A stretch of DNA of 64,000 nt from Roseobacter sp. MED193 (GCF_000152965.1 NZ_CH902583.1:1575072-1639071); one strand, 5' to 3'; positions 34,583 to 43,655 are shown, counted from the stretch's first letter. The notes: a model not told the origin generated them from the letters alone. Program-made: numbers and translations.

Positions 34583-36085
34583 TTATGACCTTGCGGATGC
34601 AGAAAGATCGGATGCAAGTGCAGCATTCTCCGCCAATCCGAGGCCCAACGGCCCTTCTGGAACCAGATGTGCAATGGAATTAGCATAGTAGCGCAGCAGA
34701 TCCTGTTTCGCCCGCACCGGCACCAAGATGCCATTTTGCTCTACCACCATCCCACGCATCAGCAGAATGCGCTTTGCCTCCTCTGCGGAGGTCCGCAAAC
34801 TGGCGCTGTGATGATGCACAACAATCGGGGCCATCCGCTTTTGCAGCGCCTCCATGTGATGTTGCAGTGCTTCAGTCCGCATCCCCCCGTGACGCAGCAA
34901 TAGCCAAGCCGCCAGCGGCACTGGGAGAACCGGAACAGCCGAGCCAATCCGAGCCAACAGTTCGGCGGCTAGATCCGCTGTCAGATCAACGGATATCTCC
35001 TGTGCCGCACCACCCTCCCCCTCAGGGCGCGGTTCCCTATCACTCTTTTTGAGGCGCATTGCCGCAAAGTCACGCAGGCTTAGAGGGCGGCCAAAGTTGA
35101 CAGCAGCATAACCAAATCGATGATACCGTCTGGTCAGCCACAACCAGAACTGGCGCAGGATACGCGCCATAATGACACCGATTCGGGCCTTAAACCGCCG
35201 TTCCCCGGCGCGGGCAGCCGATGTCAGGATCCTGTCTTCCAGCACCCAGTCATAGTTCAAGGCCACCGGAACAAAGACGACATCGCGCTCCTGTGGGTCC
35301 GCACCAGAGGTGTGTCCCGCCTCAACGATGTACTTCAGCAAGCCAAGTTTTGGCTCGGCCAAAGCACCATCCAGGCTTAATCCACCTTCTGGAAACATGG
35401 CCTGAACCGCGCCGCCCTGGGTCGCCAGACGCATATAGGCGGACAACACGCGACGGTAGAGGTCGTTACGGGACTTTCGCCTTATGAAATAGGCGCCCAT
35501 GGCCCGGATCAGCCGAGACAACGGCCAGACCCGCGCCCATTCCCCCACCGCATAAGACAAGGCCGAACGACGCGCCGCCAGATAGGTCACTAGCACATAG
35601 TCCATATTGGAACGGTGATTCATCACAAAGACAAGCGTTGCATTGGGATCAAGCTGGCGCAGGGCGGCCTGGTCCTGATAGCCAAGCCGCACACGGTAAA
35701 TAGCGTTTGAAAGCCAGCGTGCAGCACGAATGGCAAAGCCAAAGTAGGCGAAGGCTGAAAAGGCTGGCACGATCTCACGGGCGTAGCGGCGCGCCTGCTC
35801 AAAGGCGACATTTTCAGGAATACCTTCTGCCGCAGCATAGCGGGCGATCGCCCGCGCAACCTCTGGATCATAGATCAAGCGTTGGATCATGTCATAGCGA
35901 CGGGTCAGCTTGAACGGCTCAATCGGTCGCTCTAGGCGTTTGTTCAGCCGTGCGACGGCGCGCTCAAACCGGCGGCGGAAGAACCAGCGCACCGATGGGA
36001 AAAGAAAATGCGAGGCAAAGGTCACTGCCGCAAACAGCAGGATCAGCACCAATAGCCAAAGCGGAAGCTCAACACTACGCGTCAT
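34583..36085 (-). CDS. Glycerol-3-phosphate / 1-acylglycerol acyltransferase family protein
   Basis: A 500-residue membrane-anchored acyltransferase. An N-terminal hydrophobic helix (LWLLVLILLFAAVTFASHFLF) is followed by the PlsC-fold motifs NHRSNMDYVL (motif I, H-x4-D) and FPEGGLSLDG (motif III). Length and spacing resemble PlsB-type glycerol-3-phosphate 1-acyltransferases more than short PlsC. It would start phospholipid synthesis from acyl-CoA or acyl-ACP. I prefer ATG 36085; a TTG two codons upstream is possible. It is directly upstream of ccr on the same strand, but each may have its own promoter. Confidence 0.88.
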   Translation of the reverse strand: MTRSVELPLWLLVLILLFAAVTFASHFLFPSVRWFFRRRFERAVARLNKRLERPIEPFKLTRRYDMIQRLIYDPEVARAIARYAAAEGIPENVAFEQARRYAREIVPAFSAFAYFGFAIRAARWLSNAIYRVRLGYQDQAALRQLDPNATLVFVMNHRSNMDYVLVTYLAARRSALSYAVGEWARVWPLSRLIRAMGAYFIRRKSRNDLYRRVLSAYMRLATQGGAVQAMFPEGGLSLDGALAEPKLGLLKYIVEAGHTSGADPQERDVVFVPVALNYDWVLEDRILTSAARAGERRFKARIGVIMARILRQFWLWLTRRYHRFGYAAVNFGRPLSLRDFAAMRLKKSDREPRPEGEGGAAQEISVDLTADLAAELLARIGSAVPVLPVPLAAWLLLRHGGMRTEALQHHMEALQKRMAPIVVHHHSASLRTSAEEAKRILLMRGMVVEQNGILVPVRAKQDLLRYYANSIAHLVPEGPLGLGLAENAALASDLSASARS

Positions 36086-36252
36086 GGGCAAAGCCTACAA
36101 GGAATACAGCGCAGGGAAAAGAAGCCTGCGACAGAGCAACAGATTTCACTTTTTCAAAACCCTTATAGCGACATCACCTCTTTGTGATAGGCTAACGTCA
36201 CCATGGTGCACGCCAAGGGTCAAAGAGCCAAAGAACACACTACAAGAGGGAA

Positions 36253-36594
36253 ATGACCGTCATGAACCGTAGAACTATTTTAACAACCGCTTTTGCTGCG
36301 ATCTTATCCACGGCCGTTGCTCTGCCCGCAGCCGCGCTGGACCGGCGTGTGACCATCGTGAACAATACAAATTACACCATCATGGAATTCTATGGGTCCA
36401 ACAAAGGGACCGATTCCTGGGAAGAGGACATTCTTGGACGCGATGTGTTGCGCCCCGGACAATCTGTGCGCATCGATTTTGACGATGGAACTGGTTACTG
36501 CAAATTCGATTTCAAGGCCATCTTTGACGATGACGACGTATTGGTCGCACAGGGGATCAACGTCTGCAAAATCGGCACATATACCTATAACTAA
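36253..36594 (+). CDS. Small secreted protein of unknown function
   Basis: A 113-residue protein with a signal peptide that starts NRR and ends near ALPAAALDRR, and a mature domain with VTIVNNTNYTIMEFYGSNKG and two cysteines (CKF and VCKIG) that may form a disulfide. The mature part looks like a small beta-sandwich. Two ATGs (36253 and 36262) are possible; AGAGGG is close to the first and far from the second. It has its own terminator. No family function is known to me. Confidence 0.8.
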   Translation: MTVMNRRTILTTAFAAILSTAVALPAAALDRRVTIVNNTNYTIMEFYGSNKGTDSWEEDILGRDVLRPGQSVRIDFDDGTGYCKFDFKAIFDDDDVLVAQGINVCKIGTYTYN

Positions 36595-36643
36595 CCCACA
36601 ACCGGGCCCAAGCTTTGTGCCTCCGCCCTATGACGTACCGTCG

Positions 36644-36681
36644 AAAAGCATGTCTTTGCCTAAGCAGGGACATGCTTTTTT
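36644..36681 (+). terminator. Intrinsic terminator after the secreted protein gene
   Basis: AAAAGCATGTC (36644-36654) pairs with GACATGCTTTT (36669-36679), followed by further T. Confidence 0.85.
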
Positions 36682-36790
36682 GTTGGGACAGGGGTATTGC
36701 CGCAACGCAGCGAATTGACATTGGTCGAAAATTGCAGTCTAGATCCCGCTGACGAAATATAATTACCGACCAACTAACGCGAGGCTCTCC

Positions 36791-38755
36791 ATGTCGCAGA
36801 TGCAGAATGACCGCAAAACTGATCGTCCCTGGCTGATCCGGACCTATGCCGGTCACTCCACTGCCAAGGCCTCGAACGCGCTTTACCGATCTAATCTTGC
36901 CAAGGGACAAACAGGCCTTTCTGTTGCCTTCGATCTCCCCACTCAGACCGGGTATGATAGTGACCATGTGTTGGCGCGTGGCGAGGTCGGCAAGGTCGGC
37001 GTCCCCATTGGTCACCTTGGCGATATGCGCAGCCTGTTCGATCAAATTCCGCTAGAGCAGATGAACACCTCGATGACGATCAATGCCACAGCGCCCTGGC
37101 TGCTGTCGCTCTATATTGCGGCCGCTGAGGAACAGGGCGCAGATGTTTCCAAGCTACAGGGCACGGTGCAAAATGATCTGATCAAGGAATACCTGAGCCG
37201 TGGCACCTATATCTGCCCGCCCAAGCCCAGCCTCAAGATGATCGCGGATGTTGCTGAGTACTGCTATACGAACGTCCCCAAATGGAACCCGATGAACGTC
37301 TGCTCCTACCACCTGCAAGAGGCCGGCGCGACGCCGGAGCAGGAATTGGCCTTTGCCTTGGCCACGGCCCAGGCGGTTCTGGATGAGCTGAAGCCGCGCA
37401 TCGCGCCCGAGGATTTCCCCGCCCTGGTGGGCCGGATCTCCTTCTTCGTGAATGCAGGCATCCGTTTTGTCACCGAGATGTGCAAGATGCGCGCCTTTGT
37501 CGATCTCTGGGATGAGATCTGCCGCGATCGTTATGGCGTCGAAGACCCCAAGTTCCGCCGCTTCCGCTATGGGGTGCAGGTGAACTCTCTGGGGCTGACG
37601 GAACAGCAGCCTGAAAACAATGTCTACCGCATCCTGATCGAAATGCTGGCGGTGACCCTGTCGAAAAAGGCCCGTGCCCGCGCGGTACAGCTGCCGGCCT
37701 GGAACGAAGCCTTAGGTCTGCCCCGCCCCTGGGATCAACAGTGGTCGATGCGGATGCAGCAGATCCTGGCCTACGAGACAGACCTTTTGGAGTATGAAGA
37801 CCTGTTTGAAGGCAACCCGGCGGTGGACAGAAAGGTCGAAGCCTTGAAAGAAGGTGCCCGCGCCGAGCTTGCAAACCTGCAATGCATGGGAGGCGCGGTT
37901 GCCTCAATCGAATATATGAAATCACGTTTGGTGGATTCCAACGCCGAACGGCTGAACCGCATTGAACGCAACGAGACCGTTGTCGTCGGTGTGAACCGCT
38001 GGACGGAGGGCGAGGCCTCGCCTCTGCAAACTGAAGATGGCGGCATCATGGTTGTCGACCCCGCGGTCGAGCAAGAACAGATCTCCCGTCTGAATGCCTG
38101 GCGCGCATCGCGTGATGCGGGCGCGGTGGCCGAGGCCCTAGCAGATCTCCGCGCCGCAGCGCGGGACGGCCGCAATATCATGGAGCCCTCCATCAAAGCC
38201 GCGAAGGCAGGCGTCACAACTGGGGAATGGGCCGAAGAGATGCGCAAAGTGCATGGGACCTATCGTGGGCCTACCGGCGTTTCCGGCTCTCCCTCCAACA
38301 AGACGGAAGGCTTGGACGACCTGCGTGAGGCCGTCAATGCCGTCTCCGATCAGCTTGGTCGGCGCCTGAAATTTGTGGTTGGCAAACCCGGTCTGGACGG
38401 CCATTCGAACGGGGCGGAGCAAATCGCTTTTCGCGCCCGCGATTGTGGCATGGACATCACCTATGACGGTATTCGCATGACCCCCGAAGAATTGGTCAGC
38501 CAAGCACAGGATGACCAGGCACATGTTGTTGGCCTCTCCATTTTGTCGGGCAGCCATTTGCCGCTCGTTGAAGACTTGATGCAGCGCATGCAGGAGGCTG
38601 AGCTTGGCCATATTCCCGTCGTCGTTGGCGGAATTATCCCCGATGAAGACGCTGAAAAACTAAGCCAAATGGGAGTGGCCCGTGTTTATACGCCAAAGGA
38701 TTTTGAATTAAACACAATCATGGCGGACATTATTAATCTATCAAAACCCTCATAG
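36791..38755 (+). CDS. ecm: Ethylmalonyl-CoA mutase (MeaA type)
   Basis: A 654-residue coenzyme-B12-dependent acyl-CoA mutase that converts ethylmalonyl-CoA to methylsuccinyl-CoA. The substrate barrel occupies about residues 1-480, with TYAGHSTAKASN near the start in place of the methylmalonyl-CoA mutase sequence. The C-terminal B12 domain has the base-off motif DxHxxG (GLDGHSNGAEQ) and VVGLSILSGSH and VVVGGIIP. Length and N-terminus are those of MeaA/Ecm. It lies divergent to the acyltransferase-ccr pair, less than 2.5 kb away, as a pathway partner of Ccr. I saw no convincing B12 riboswitch upstream. Confidence 0.96.
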   Translation: MSQMQNDRKTDRPWLIRTYAGHSTAKASNALYRSNLAKGQTGLSVAFDLPTQTGYDSDHVLARGEVGKVGVPIGHLGDMRSLFDQIPLEQMNTSMTINATAPWLLSLYIAAAEEQGADVSKLQGTVQNDLIKEYLSRGTYICPPKPSLKMIADVAEYCYTNVPKWNPMNVCSYHLQEAGATPEQELAFALATAQAVLDELKPRIAPEDFPALVGRISFFVNAGIRFVTEMCKMRAFVDLWDEICRDRYGVEDPKFRRFRYGVQVNSLGLTEQQPENNVYRILIEMLAVTLSKKARARAVQLPAWNEALGLPRPWDQQWSMRMQQILAYETDLLEYEDLFEGNPAVDRKVEALKEGARAELANLQCMGGAVASIEYMKSRLVDSNAERLNRIERNETVVVGVNRWTEGEASPLQTEDGGIMVVDPAVEQEQISRLNAWRASRDAGAVAEALADLRAAARDGRNIMEPSIKAAKAGVTTGEWAEEMRKVHGTYRGPTGVSGSPSNKTEGLDDLREAVNAVSDQLGRRLKFVVGKPGLDGHSNGAEQIAFRARDCGMDITYDGIRMTPEELVSQAQDDQAHVVGLSILSGSHLPLVEDLMQRMQEAELGHIPVVVGGIIPDEDAEKLSQMGVARVYTPKDFELNTIMADIINLSKPS

Positions 38756-38786
38756 ATTGCCACGGCACGCCTATTTGCCAGAATAG

Positions 38787-38811
38787 CCAGCCAAATTGAA
38801 AATTTGGCTGG
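38787..38811. other. Hairpin after ecm
   Basis: CCAGCCAAATT-gaa-AATTTGGCTGG is a perfect 11-pair inverted repeat 32 bases after the ecm stop. It lacks a T-run on either side, so termination by it would be weak; a third ATTTGGC follows at 38825-38831. Confidence 0.5.
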
Positions 38812-38839
38812 AATTCTCAATTGAATTTGGCATTAAGAC

Positions 38840-38867
38840 ATATCACGCAATAATTCGCGTGCGATAT
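38840..38867. promoter_or_regulatory. Imperfect dyad upstream of the H-NS family gene
   Basis: ATATCACGC and GTGCGATAT form an inverted repeat with seven of nine pairs across an AT-rich centre, 21-48 bases before the start codon. Autoregulation or a promoter element is possible; the evidence is only symmetry and position. Confidence 0.25.
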
Positions 38868-38887
38868 CTGAACTTTGGAGTGTCAAT

Positions 38888-39205
38888 ATGAGCCTTAATC
38901 TTTCGGAAATGTCCCGAAAAGAGCTTCTGGAACTTAAAGCCGGCATTGATGATGCCTTGAAAGAGGCCGAACAGCGCGAGCGCAAGGAAGCCATTAAGGC
39001 TGCCGAAGAAGCCGCTGCCAAATACGGTTTCTCGCTGGATGAAATTGCAGGTCAGTCTAAGGCCAGCAGTAAAAAGCAAAAAGCCGCCGCAAAGTACCGT
39101 AATCCCAACAATCCAGAGGAAACCTGGAGTGGCCGCGGGCGTAAACCGCATTGGGTGCATTCCGCCATCACCTCTGGTATGGATATCTCTGACCTGGAAA
39201 TCTGA
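38888..39205 (+). CDS. H-NS family nucleoid-associated protein
   Basis: A 105-residue protein with an N-terminal coiled-coil oligomerisation helix ([21 protein letters not shown], residues 7-27), a basic linker, and the C-terminal H-NS DNA-binding motif [20 protein letters not shown]. It is of the HvrA/Spb type known in Rhodobacter. Expected to bind AT-rich DNA and silence promoters. GGAG precedes the ATG. deoD follows after 20 bases and may be co-transcribed. Confidence 0.93.
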   Translation: MSLNLSEMSRKELLELKAGIDDALKEAEQRERKEAIKAAEEAAAKYGFSLDEIAGQSKASSKKQKAAAKYRNPNNPEETWSGRGRKPHWVHSAITSGMDISDLEI

Positions 39206-39225
39206 TTCCAGAACGGGAGAAAACC

Positions 39226-39930
39226 ATGACCATTCATATCGGCGCTCAACAGGGCGATATTGCAGAAACTGTTCTAATGCCCGGCGACCCTTATAGGGCA
39301 AAATGGGCGGCAGAGAATTTTCTCCAAAACGCCCAGCTGGTAAACGAAGTACGCGGTATGCTGGGATATACCGGGAGCTGGAATGGCCATCGAGTGACAA
39401 TTCAGGGCAGTGGCATGGGAATGCCCTCCCTTTCTATCTACGCAAATGAATTGATCCGCGATTTCGGTGCAAAGACATTGATCCGTATTGGGTCATGCGG
39501 TGGAATGCAGCCTCAGGTCAAATTGCGCGATGTTATTCTCGCGATGACGGCAACCACCCTCAGTTCTCCGTCACACAGCATTTTTAAGGAAGTAAACTTT
39601 GCCCCTGCGGCGGACTGGTCCCTTTTGCAGGCGGCGGTTCAGGCTGCACAGTCGCGCGAGATTGGCATCCATGTGGGGTGCATCTATTCCTCCGATACCT
39701 TTTACGATGAACGTCCTGATCTGAATGAACAGATGGTGCGGCACGGCATTCTCGGCGTCGAAATGGAAGCTGCAGAGCTCTACACCCTGGCCGCACGTTA
39801 TCAGTGCCGGGCGCTGGCTGTACTGACGGTCTCCGACCACCTTGGCACCGGCGAGGCCCTGCCGTCGGACCAGCGTGAACGTAGCTTTGGCGACATGGTT
39901 GAAATCGCGCTCGAGGCGGCCTTTGCCTAA
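39226..39930 (+). CDS. deoD: Purine-nucleoside phosphorylase (DeoD type)
   Basis: A 234-residue hexameric-type phosphorylase that splits purine nucleosides with phosphate into base and ribose-1-phosphate. Clear DeoD segments are [11 protein letters not shown] at 17-27, [40 protein letters not shown] with the ribose-binding Glu, and TVSDHL with the base-binding Asp. The nucleoside transporter at 21966-26964 would supply its substrate. GGGAG precedes the ATG, and a strong terminator follows. Confidence 0.96.
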   Translation: MTIHIGAQQGDIAETVLMPGDPYRAKWAAENFLQNAQLVNEVRGMLGYTGSWNGHRVTIQGSGMGMPSLSIYANELIRDFGAKTLIRIGSCGGMQPQVKLRDVILAMTATTLSSPSHSIFKEVNFAPAADWSLLQAAVQAAQSREIGIHVGCIYSSDTFYDERPDLNEQMVRHGILGVEMEAAELYTLAARYQCRALAVLTVSDHLGTGEALPSDQRERSFGDMVEIALEAAFA

Positions 39931-39965
39931 CCCCCGACGGCAACAGATCCCTAGCACCCGATAAC

Positions 39966-39994
39966 AAATGGGCGGCCCATAGGCCGCCCATTTT
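39966..39994 (+). terminator. Intrinsic terminator of deoD
   Basis: A 12-pair stem (39966-39977 with 39982-39993) around the loop CATA, with core GGGCGGCC/GGCCGCCC and a T-run at the end. Confidence 0.8.
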
Positions 39995-39996
39995 GC

Positions 39997-40044
39997 GCCG
40001 TGCCTTTCATTTCTGCCCTCGCCGTGCCTTTCATTTCTGCCCTC
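39997..40044 (+). repeat. 24-bp tandem duplication
   Basis: Two identical 24-base units (39997-40020 and 40021-40044) in direct tandem, each beginning GCCGTGCC and ending TGCCCTC. They lie between the deoD terminator and the structured repeat. Confidence 0.85.
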
Positions 40045-40069
40045 GCCAGGCCCTGCGTTCTGCGAGGGC

Positions 40070-40157
40070 GCAGCGCGTCGCCCTTGGCGACGCGCTGCCG
40101 GGCCCAAGGGGGGGCCGCATCTATTGATGCGGCAAGCCCTGCGCGGGAGCCCCCTCT
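40070..40157 (+). repeat. Structured intergenic repeat, copy 2
   Basis: Hairpin with a 13-pair stem (40070-40082 and 40086-40098), linker CGGGCCCAA (40099-40107), hairpin GCCGCATC-tatt-GATGCGGC (40114-40133), tail GCGGGAGCCCCCTCT (40143-40157). The order and linker match copy 1 at 18883-18959 while the stems differ by compensating changes. It lies between the convergent deoD and DUF1989 genes. Confidence 0.65.
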
Positions 40158-40171
40158 TTCCGTGTCCTCTC

Positions 40172-41029
40172 TTACCCGCCGTGGCTTTGATCGTAGCCAT
40201 TGAGCTCTGGGCTTTGCCAGCCCTCAAGCGCCCCGGCAAGCGGTGCAAAAACCTCAACCAGCAGCGGATAGCAAGCCGCTGTATCGCTGGAGTGTTCTGA
40301 CGAACAGTCCCCGCCCGGACAGGCACTCAAAGCGCCCAACAGCGGTATCTCGGCGAAGAACTCGAGAAAATCACCAGGACGGACCGGGCTTTGCTTCATG
40401 AAGTACTGCCCAGTGTCGCGGGTGAACCCGGTACACATAAAGACGTTGAGCACATCGTGCACATGGGGTTCCGCCTCTGCAGGGCTAACGCCCATGTGAT
40501 CGGCCAGCGCTCGGGTCAGATTGGAATGACAGCAATGATGGTATTGGCTGCCTGCCAACAAGTTTCCTGTATAGGGATCACAGCGGGTACCGATCACGTC
40601 ATGGACCGAGCCCCCAAACGCATCTATCCCGTACCAGTCCAGACTATCCTCAAGGATTGTCGCCATAGGGCGCATGGCAGGAAAACTCGTCCACATGCGC
40701 TCGCCTGTGCTGATATGGGTGCCATGCAGGGCGCGGGTCTTGCCGGAATAGAACCGCTCCGACAGGTCATCGCGGTTCCACAGGTTCAAATCTCCCACCT
40801 GCGGCCCCTCTACCGAGGTAATCCGAAAGAAATGCCCAGCAGGCACTTCGAAACAGGCCGCATCGCGGGCGGAGACCAATACCTCATCCGTTTTTGTGGC
40901 ATCGGCTCGGGCAGCGCGGTACAGCGCAAGATCCGGGACGGGTAATGTCGTATTGGGATAGCAAATAACTGGTTTAACGGCGCGGCGCGCCGCGGCATCC
41001 TCTGGTGCCTGGTGGGTGAATTGAACCAT
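40172..41029 (-). CDS. DUF1989 / urea carboxylase-associated family protein
   Basis: A 285-residue DUF1989 protein. Family features are the VPAGHFFRITSVEGPQVGDLNLW segment, DVIGTRCDPYTG, the cysteine-histidine cluster YHHCCHSNL and the late DVLNVFMCTGFT. Members occur next to urea carboxylase or as stand-alone aminomethyltransferase-related proteins, and a metal or cofactor role of the Cys/His cluster is likely. No urea carboxylase gene is nearby. I chose ATG 41029 because GGAAGG is seven bases upstream; an open frame to 41056 is the alternative. Confidence 0.85.
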   Translation of the reverse strand: MVQFTHQAPEDAAARRAVKPVICYPNTTLPVPDLALYRAARADATKTDEVLVSARDAACFEVPAGHFFRITSVEGPQVGDLNLWNRDDLSERFYSGKTRALHGTHISTGERMWTSFPAMRPMATILEDSLDWYGIDAFGGSVHDVIGTRCDPYTGNLLAGSQYHHCCHSNLTRALADHMGVSPAEAEPHVHDVLNVFMCTGFTRDTGQYFMKQSPVRPGDFLEFFAEIPLLGALSACPGGDCSSEHSSDTAACYPLLVEVFAPLAGALEGWQSPELNGYDQSHGG

Positions 41030-41176
41030 GTATGAACCTTCCATTATTTGGTCCATCTAGGCCCTTTTCCCAAAGCCAGCGCAAGCCCGATCACGCAGCA
41101 TGCCTTCACGACCCTGTCAGCGGAGGACAGCGGCTATGAGACGCGCTCCAGCCGCCTCTCAGGCGTCAATATTGAC

Positions 41177-41368
41177 CTACAGGCGCCGACGCAAACAGTC
41201 ATGAGGGGCCGTTGAACCGGGCTTCACAGCACCACAGTTGTTACAGCGCCAGCGATTCTGGCTCCGTTCCTGACGCCAGCGGCAATCTCGGGTCAGGCTC
41301 GTCGTCTTGCGACGGTAAATGAAATAGGCAAAAACGCCCATGAGCAGCAGCAACAGAAGAATAGGCAT
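41177..41368 (-). CDS. Small membrane protein with C-terminal zinc ribbon
   Basis: A 63-residue protein: one N-terminal membrane helix (PILLLLLLMGVFAYFIY), a basic linker and a CNNCGAV...C cluster near the C-terminus that could bind zinc. ATG 41368 has AGGG upstream; a TTG at 41407 would extend it by 13 residues. The function is unknown; the layout suggests a membrane-anchored zinc-ribbon protein. Confidence 0.6.
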   Translation of the reverse strand: MPILLLLLLMGVFAYFIYRRKTTSLTRDCRWRQERSQNRWRCNNCGAVKPGSTAPHDCLRRRL

Positions 41369-41404
41369 GCCAGCCCTGTAACGCCAGTCTGGCTTCAGCT
41401 CAAA

Positions 41405-41437
41405 CAAAAACCCCCGAACCGAGGGAGGTCGGAGGTT
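41405..41437 (-). terminator. Possible terminator after the 54-residue protein gene
   Basis: On the minus strand ACCTCCGA and TCGG-TTC-GGGGGT form an interrupted stem followed by five T. It is placed between the two small genes. Confidence 0.4.
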
Positions 41438-41458
41438 TCTGAGTAGCGCAGCCCCTTA

Positions 41459-41623
41459 TCAGGCCGCGTCGTAATAGGGTACAAAACCCTCAGTGGTTTC
41501 ACTGCCCTTGCTCTGCGTCAGTGCCTCAGGCGTGTAATAGGCCCAGGCCTGTTCCAGATCCTGCAAAGCAGCCTTGGCTTTGGCGGCGGCAGCGGTATCG
41601 GGCAGAAATTCTACGGTCTTCAT
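41459..41623 (-). CDS. Small hypothetical protein (54 residues)
   Basis: Starts MKTVEFLPDTAAAAKAKAAL, followed by LEQAWAYYTPE and an acidic, tyrosine-rich end. An alanine-rich N-terminal half would form a helix. ATG 41623 is preceded by AGGACA. A short conserved cytoplasmic protein of unknown role is the best description; a longer frame from 41722 has no coding appearance. Confidence 0.6.
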   Translation of the reverse strand: MKTVEFLPDTAAAAKAKAALQDLEQAWAYYTPEALTQSKGSETTEGFVPYYDAA

Positions 41624-41764
41624 TGTCTTATGTCCTGATCGGTTTGAAACCTCTCCCTTGCGACCAATATAGGCCCGACAGAACCGAACAACACCGGACA
41701 AAACTGCAGTTTCGCCATGCATTTAGTGCAGGGCAATTGCCGTGATTGCTTTCCTTGTGAAACG

Positions 41765-41797
41765 AAAACCCCCGCACAGTTTCCTGCCCGGGGGTTT
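41765..41797 (-). terminator. Intrinsic terminator of the sdh operon
   Basis: On the minus strand AAACCCCCG pairs with CGGGGGTTT, the stem ending in four T and followed by CGTTTC. It lies 37 bases after the sdhB stop codon. Confidence 0.75.
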
Positions 41798-41833
41798 GAG
41801 AAAATACAGTCCGGCGCAAAAGGCCGCGACAGA

Positions 41834-42613
41834 TCAGACGGCGCGATCAACCATCATATGTTTGATATGCGCGATCGCCTCGGCAGGGTTCAGACCCTTT
41901 GGGCAGGTCTTGGTGCAGTTCATGATCGTGTGGCAGCGATAGAGCTTGAACGGATCTTCCAGCTGATCCAGACGCTCTGGTGTGGCCTCGTCACGGCTGT
42001 CGATGATCCAGCGGTAGGCGTGCAGCAGCGCTGCTGGCCCAAGGTATTTGTCGCCGTTCCACCAGTAGCTGGGGCAAGAGGTCGAGCAGCTGGCGCACAT
42101 TACGCACTCATAAAGACCGTCCAGCTTTTTACGATCCTCAATGGACTGACGCCATTCCTTGGCGGGGGCGTTGGTCTTGGTTTCCAGCCAGGGCATGATC
42201 GACGCATGCTGGGCGTAGAAATGGGTAAGATCGGGAATGAGATCCTTGACCACAGGCATATGAGGCAACGGGTAGATTTTGACATCGCCTTTCACCTCAT
42301 CCAGCCCGTAGATACAGGCCAGCGTATTGATCCCGTCAACGTTCATGGCGCAGGAGCCACAGATACCTTCGCGACAGGACCGGCGGAAGGTCAGGGTTGG
42401 ATCAATCTCGTTTTTGATCTTGATCAGCGCGTCCAGGATCATCGGCCCACATTTGTCCATATCCAGGAAATAGGTGTCCACCTGCGGGTTCTTGCCGTCG
42501 TCCGGGTTCCAGCGATAGATCTTGAACTTGCGCACATTGGTCGCGCCTTCGGGCTTGGGCCACGTCTTCCCCGTGGTGATCTTGGAATTTTTCGGAAGTG
42601 CGAATTCGACCAT
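41834..42613 (-). CDS. sdhB: Succinate dehydrogenase iron-sulfur subunit
   Basis: The 259-residue electron-transfer subunit of complex II. The 2Fe-2S domain has [15 protein letters not shown], and the C-terminal domain has the 4Fe-4S and 3Fe-4S cysteine sets ([16 protein letters not shown] and [17 protein letters not shown]). It carries electrons from SdhA FAD to ubiquinone. AAGGAG precedes the ATG. Here it is separated from sdhA by two unrelated genes (42770-43883), an unusual break in the operon. Confidence 0.97.
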   Translation of the reverse strand: MVEFALPKNSKITTGKTWPKPEGATNVRKFKIYRWNPDDGKNPQVDTYFLDMDKCGPMILDALIKIKNEIDPTLTFRRSCREGICGSCAMNVDGINTLACIYGLDEVKGDVKIYPLPHMPVVKDLIPDLTHFYAQHASIMPWLETKTNAPAKEWRQSIEDRKKLDGLYECVMCASCSTSCPSYWWNGDKYLGPAALLHAYRWIIDSRDEATPERLDQLEDPFKLYRCHTIMNCTKTCPKGLNPAEAIAHIKHMMVDRAV

Positions 42614-42769
42614 AGATCGTTCTCCTTGCTTAGCTGCCTGTCACGCCAAGGGCTAGGGCCCCGGACTGACAGGAGATCGGATGGACCGGCTGGACCCAAA
42701 GGTCCCTCCGAAGCTTAAATGGTGCCGCAGCTGCGGCAGATGTTTGGCGCGGGAGGTCGAGGGCAGAGG

Positions 42770-43654
42770 TCATGCGCCCTCTCCCTGCGGCAGAGGCTGT
42801 TGTTGTGCAACGGATTTCAGAAAGGCAGCGTCTTCGGGGAACACGGCCTCCAGTTCATTCAGCAAGACCGGATCACGGGCAGCCAGATGGAGCAGGGCCT
42901 GATATTCCGCATCGCCCTGCATCTGCTGCCAACGGGTGTCTGTTTGCAACTCCGAAGCAGAACGCGCCTGTTTCTGAAATGAAGAGCCGCCGCCATAGGA
43001 CTGTACTTCACCAAGACTATTATCTTGCGCAACCAGCCCAATCTGCCGCAACAGTTCGCCGCGGTACTCCGAGCTGCGCATCCAACGGTCATAGCAGATG
43101 GCGACCAGCCCCAATTCCTGGGCCTGACGCACTAACCCCAGCAGCCGGATGTAGCTGTCCATGGTGCGCAGAACGATCCCGTTACGCCGAACCAGAGTGT
43201 AACCGGAATTGGCCTGAACCTTCTTCAACAGAGAGGCAGACCAGTTCAAAAAGCTCCGGTAAATTAGAACGTTATGCGAAAATAGCGTCTCATTGAAGCT
43301 CCCAGAAGGCAGACGAGAGATGCCAAATTCCGCTGGACTGGTGTCTTCGTAAGAGACAAGAAGCAGCGCGCCGTCGCCTGCATCGCAGGTAACTTTTGGC
43401 AGATCGCGCTTGGCCAGTTTTTGCGACGCATGCTCGCCGTTGACCTCAATCCCACGAGAGCTGTGCAAAGGATCAGTGCCAGGCTTGCAATTGTTCAAAA
43501 ACACCGACCGGCCACGGGGCGCATTGCGTTGGAGCCAGGACAAAATGGCGTGATTGCCGGACCTGCGCATGCCAAAGACCCGCAGGCTCAGCCCCGGCGT
43601 TAGCCCAAGCGCCTGCCATTCTGCAGGCATGGGCATATCCAGCGCAGCCGCCAC
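42770..43654 (-). CDS. Sulfotransferase-like P-loop protein inserted in the sdh operon
   Basis: About 294 residues. The N-terminal strand-loop FGMRRSGNHAILSWL (R-S-G-N-H in place of the R-S-G-T/S of sulfotransferases) looks like a PAPS-type phosphate-binding loop, and the fold prediction from sequence is alpha/beta. The later part includes CYDRWMRSSEYRGELLRQIGL, also sulfotransferase-like. The start is unsure: GTG 43654 with GAGGAC upstream is preferred, and TTG 43669 or ATGs at 43636 and 43630 are alternatives. It lies between the lipoprotein gene and sdhB on the same strand. No direct link to succinate oxidation is evident. Confidence 0.7.
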   Translation of the reverse strand: MAAALDMPMPAEWQALGLTPGLSLRVFGMRRSGNHAILSWLQRNAPRGRSVFLNNCKPGTDPLHSSRGIEVNGEHASQKLAKRDLPKVTCDAGDGALLLVSYEDTSPAEFGISRLPSGSFNETLFSHNVLIYRSFLNWSASLLKKVQANSGYTLVRRNGIVLRTMDSYIRLLGLVRQAQELGLVAICYDRWMRSSEYRGELLRQIGLVAQDNSLGEVQSYGGGSSFQKQARSASELQTDTRWQQMQGDAEYQALLHLAARDPVLLNELEAVFPEDAAFLKSVAQQQPLPQGEGA

Positions 43655-43655
43655 T

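Noticed and set aside
36595-36790. Possible cobalamin riboswitch upstream of the B12-dependent ecm gene
   Set aside because: The gap is under 200 bases, is partly used by the upstream gene's terminator, and no B12-box-like conserved segment is visible.
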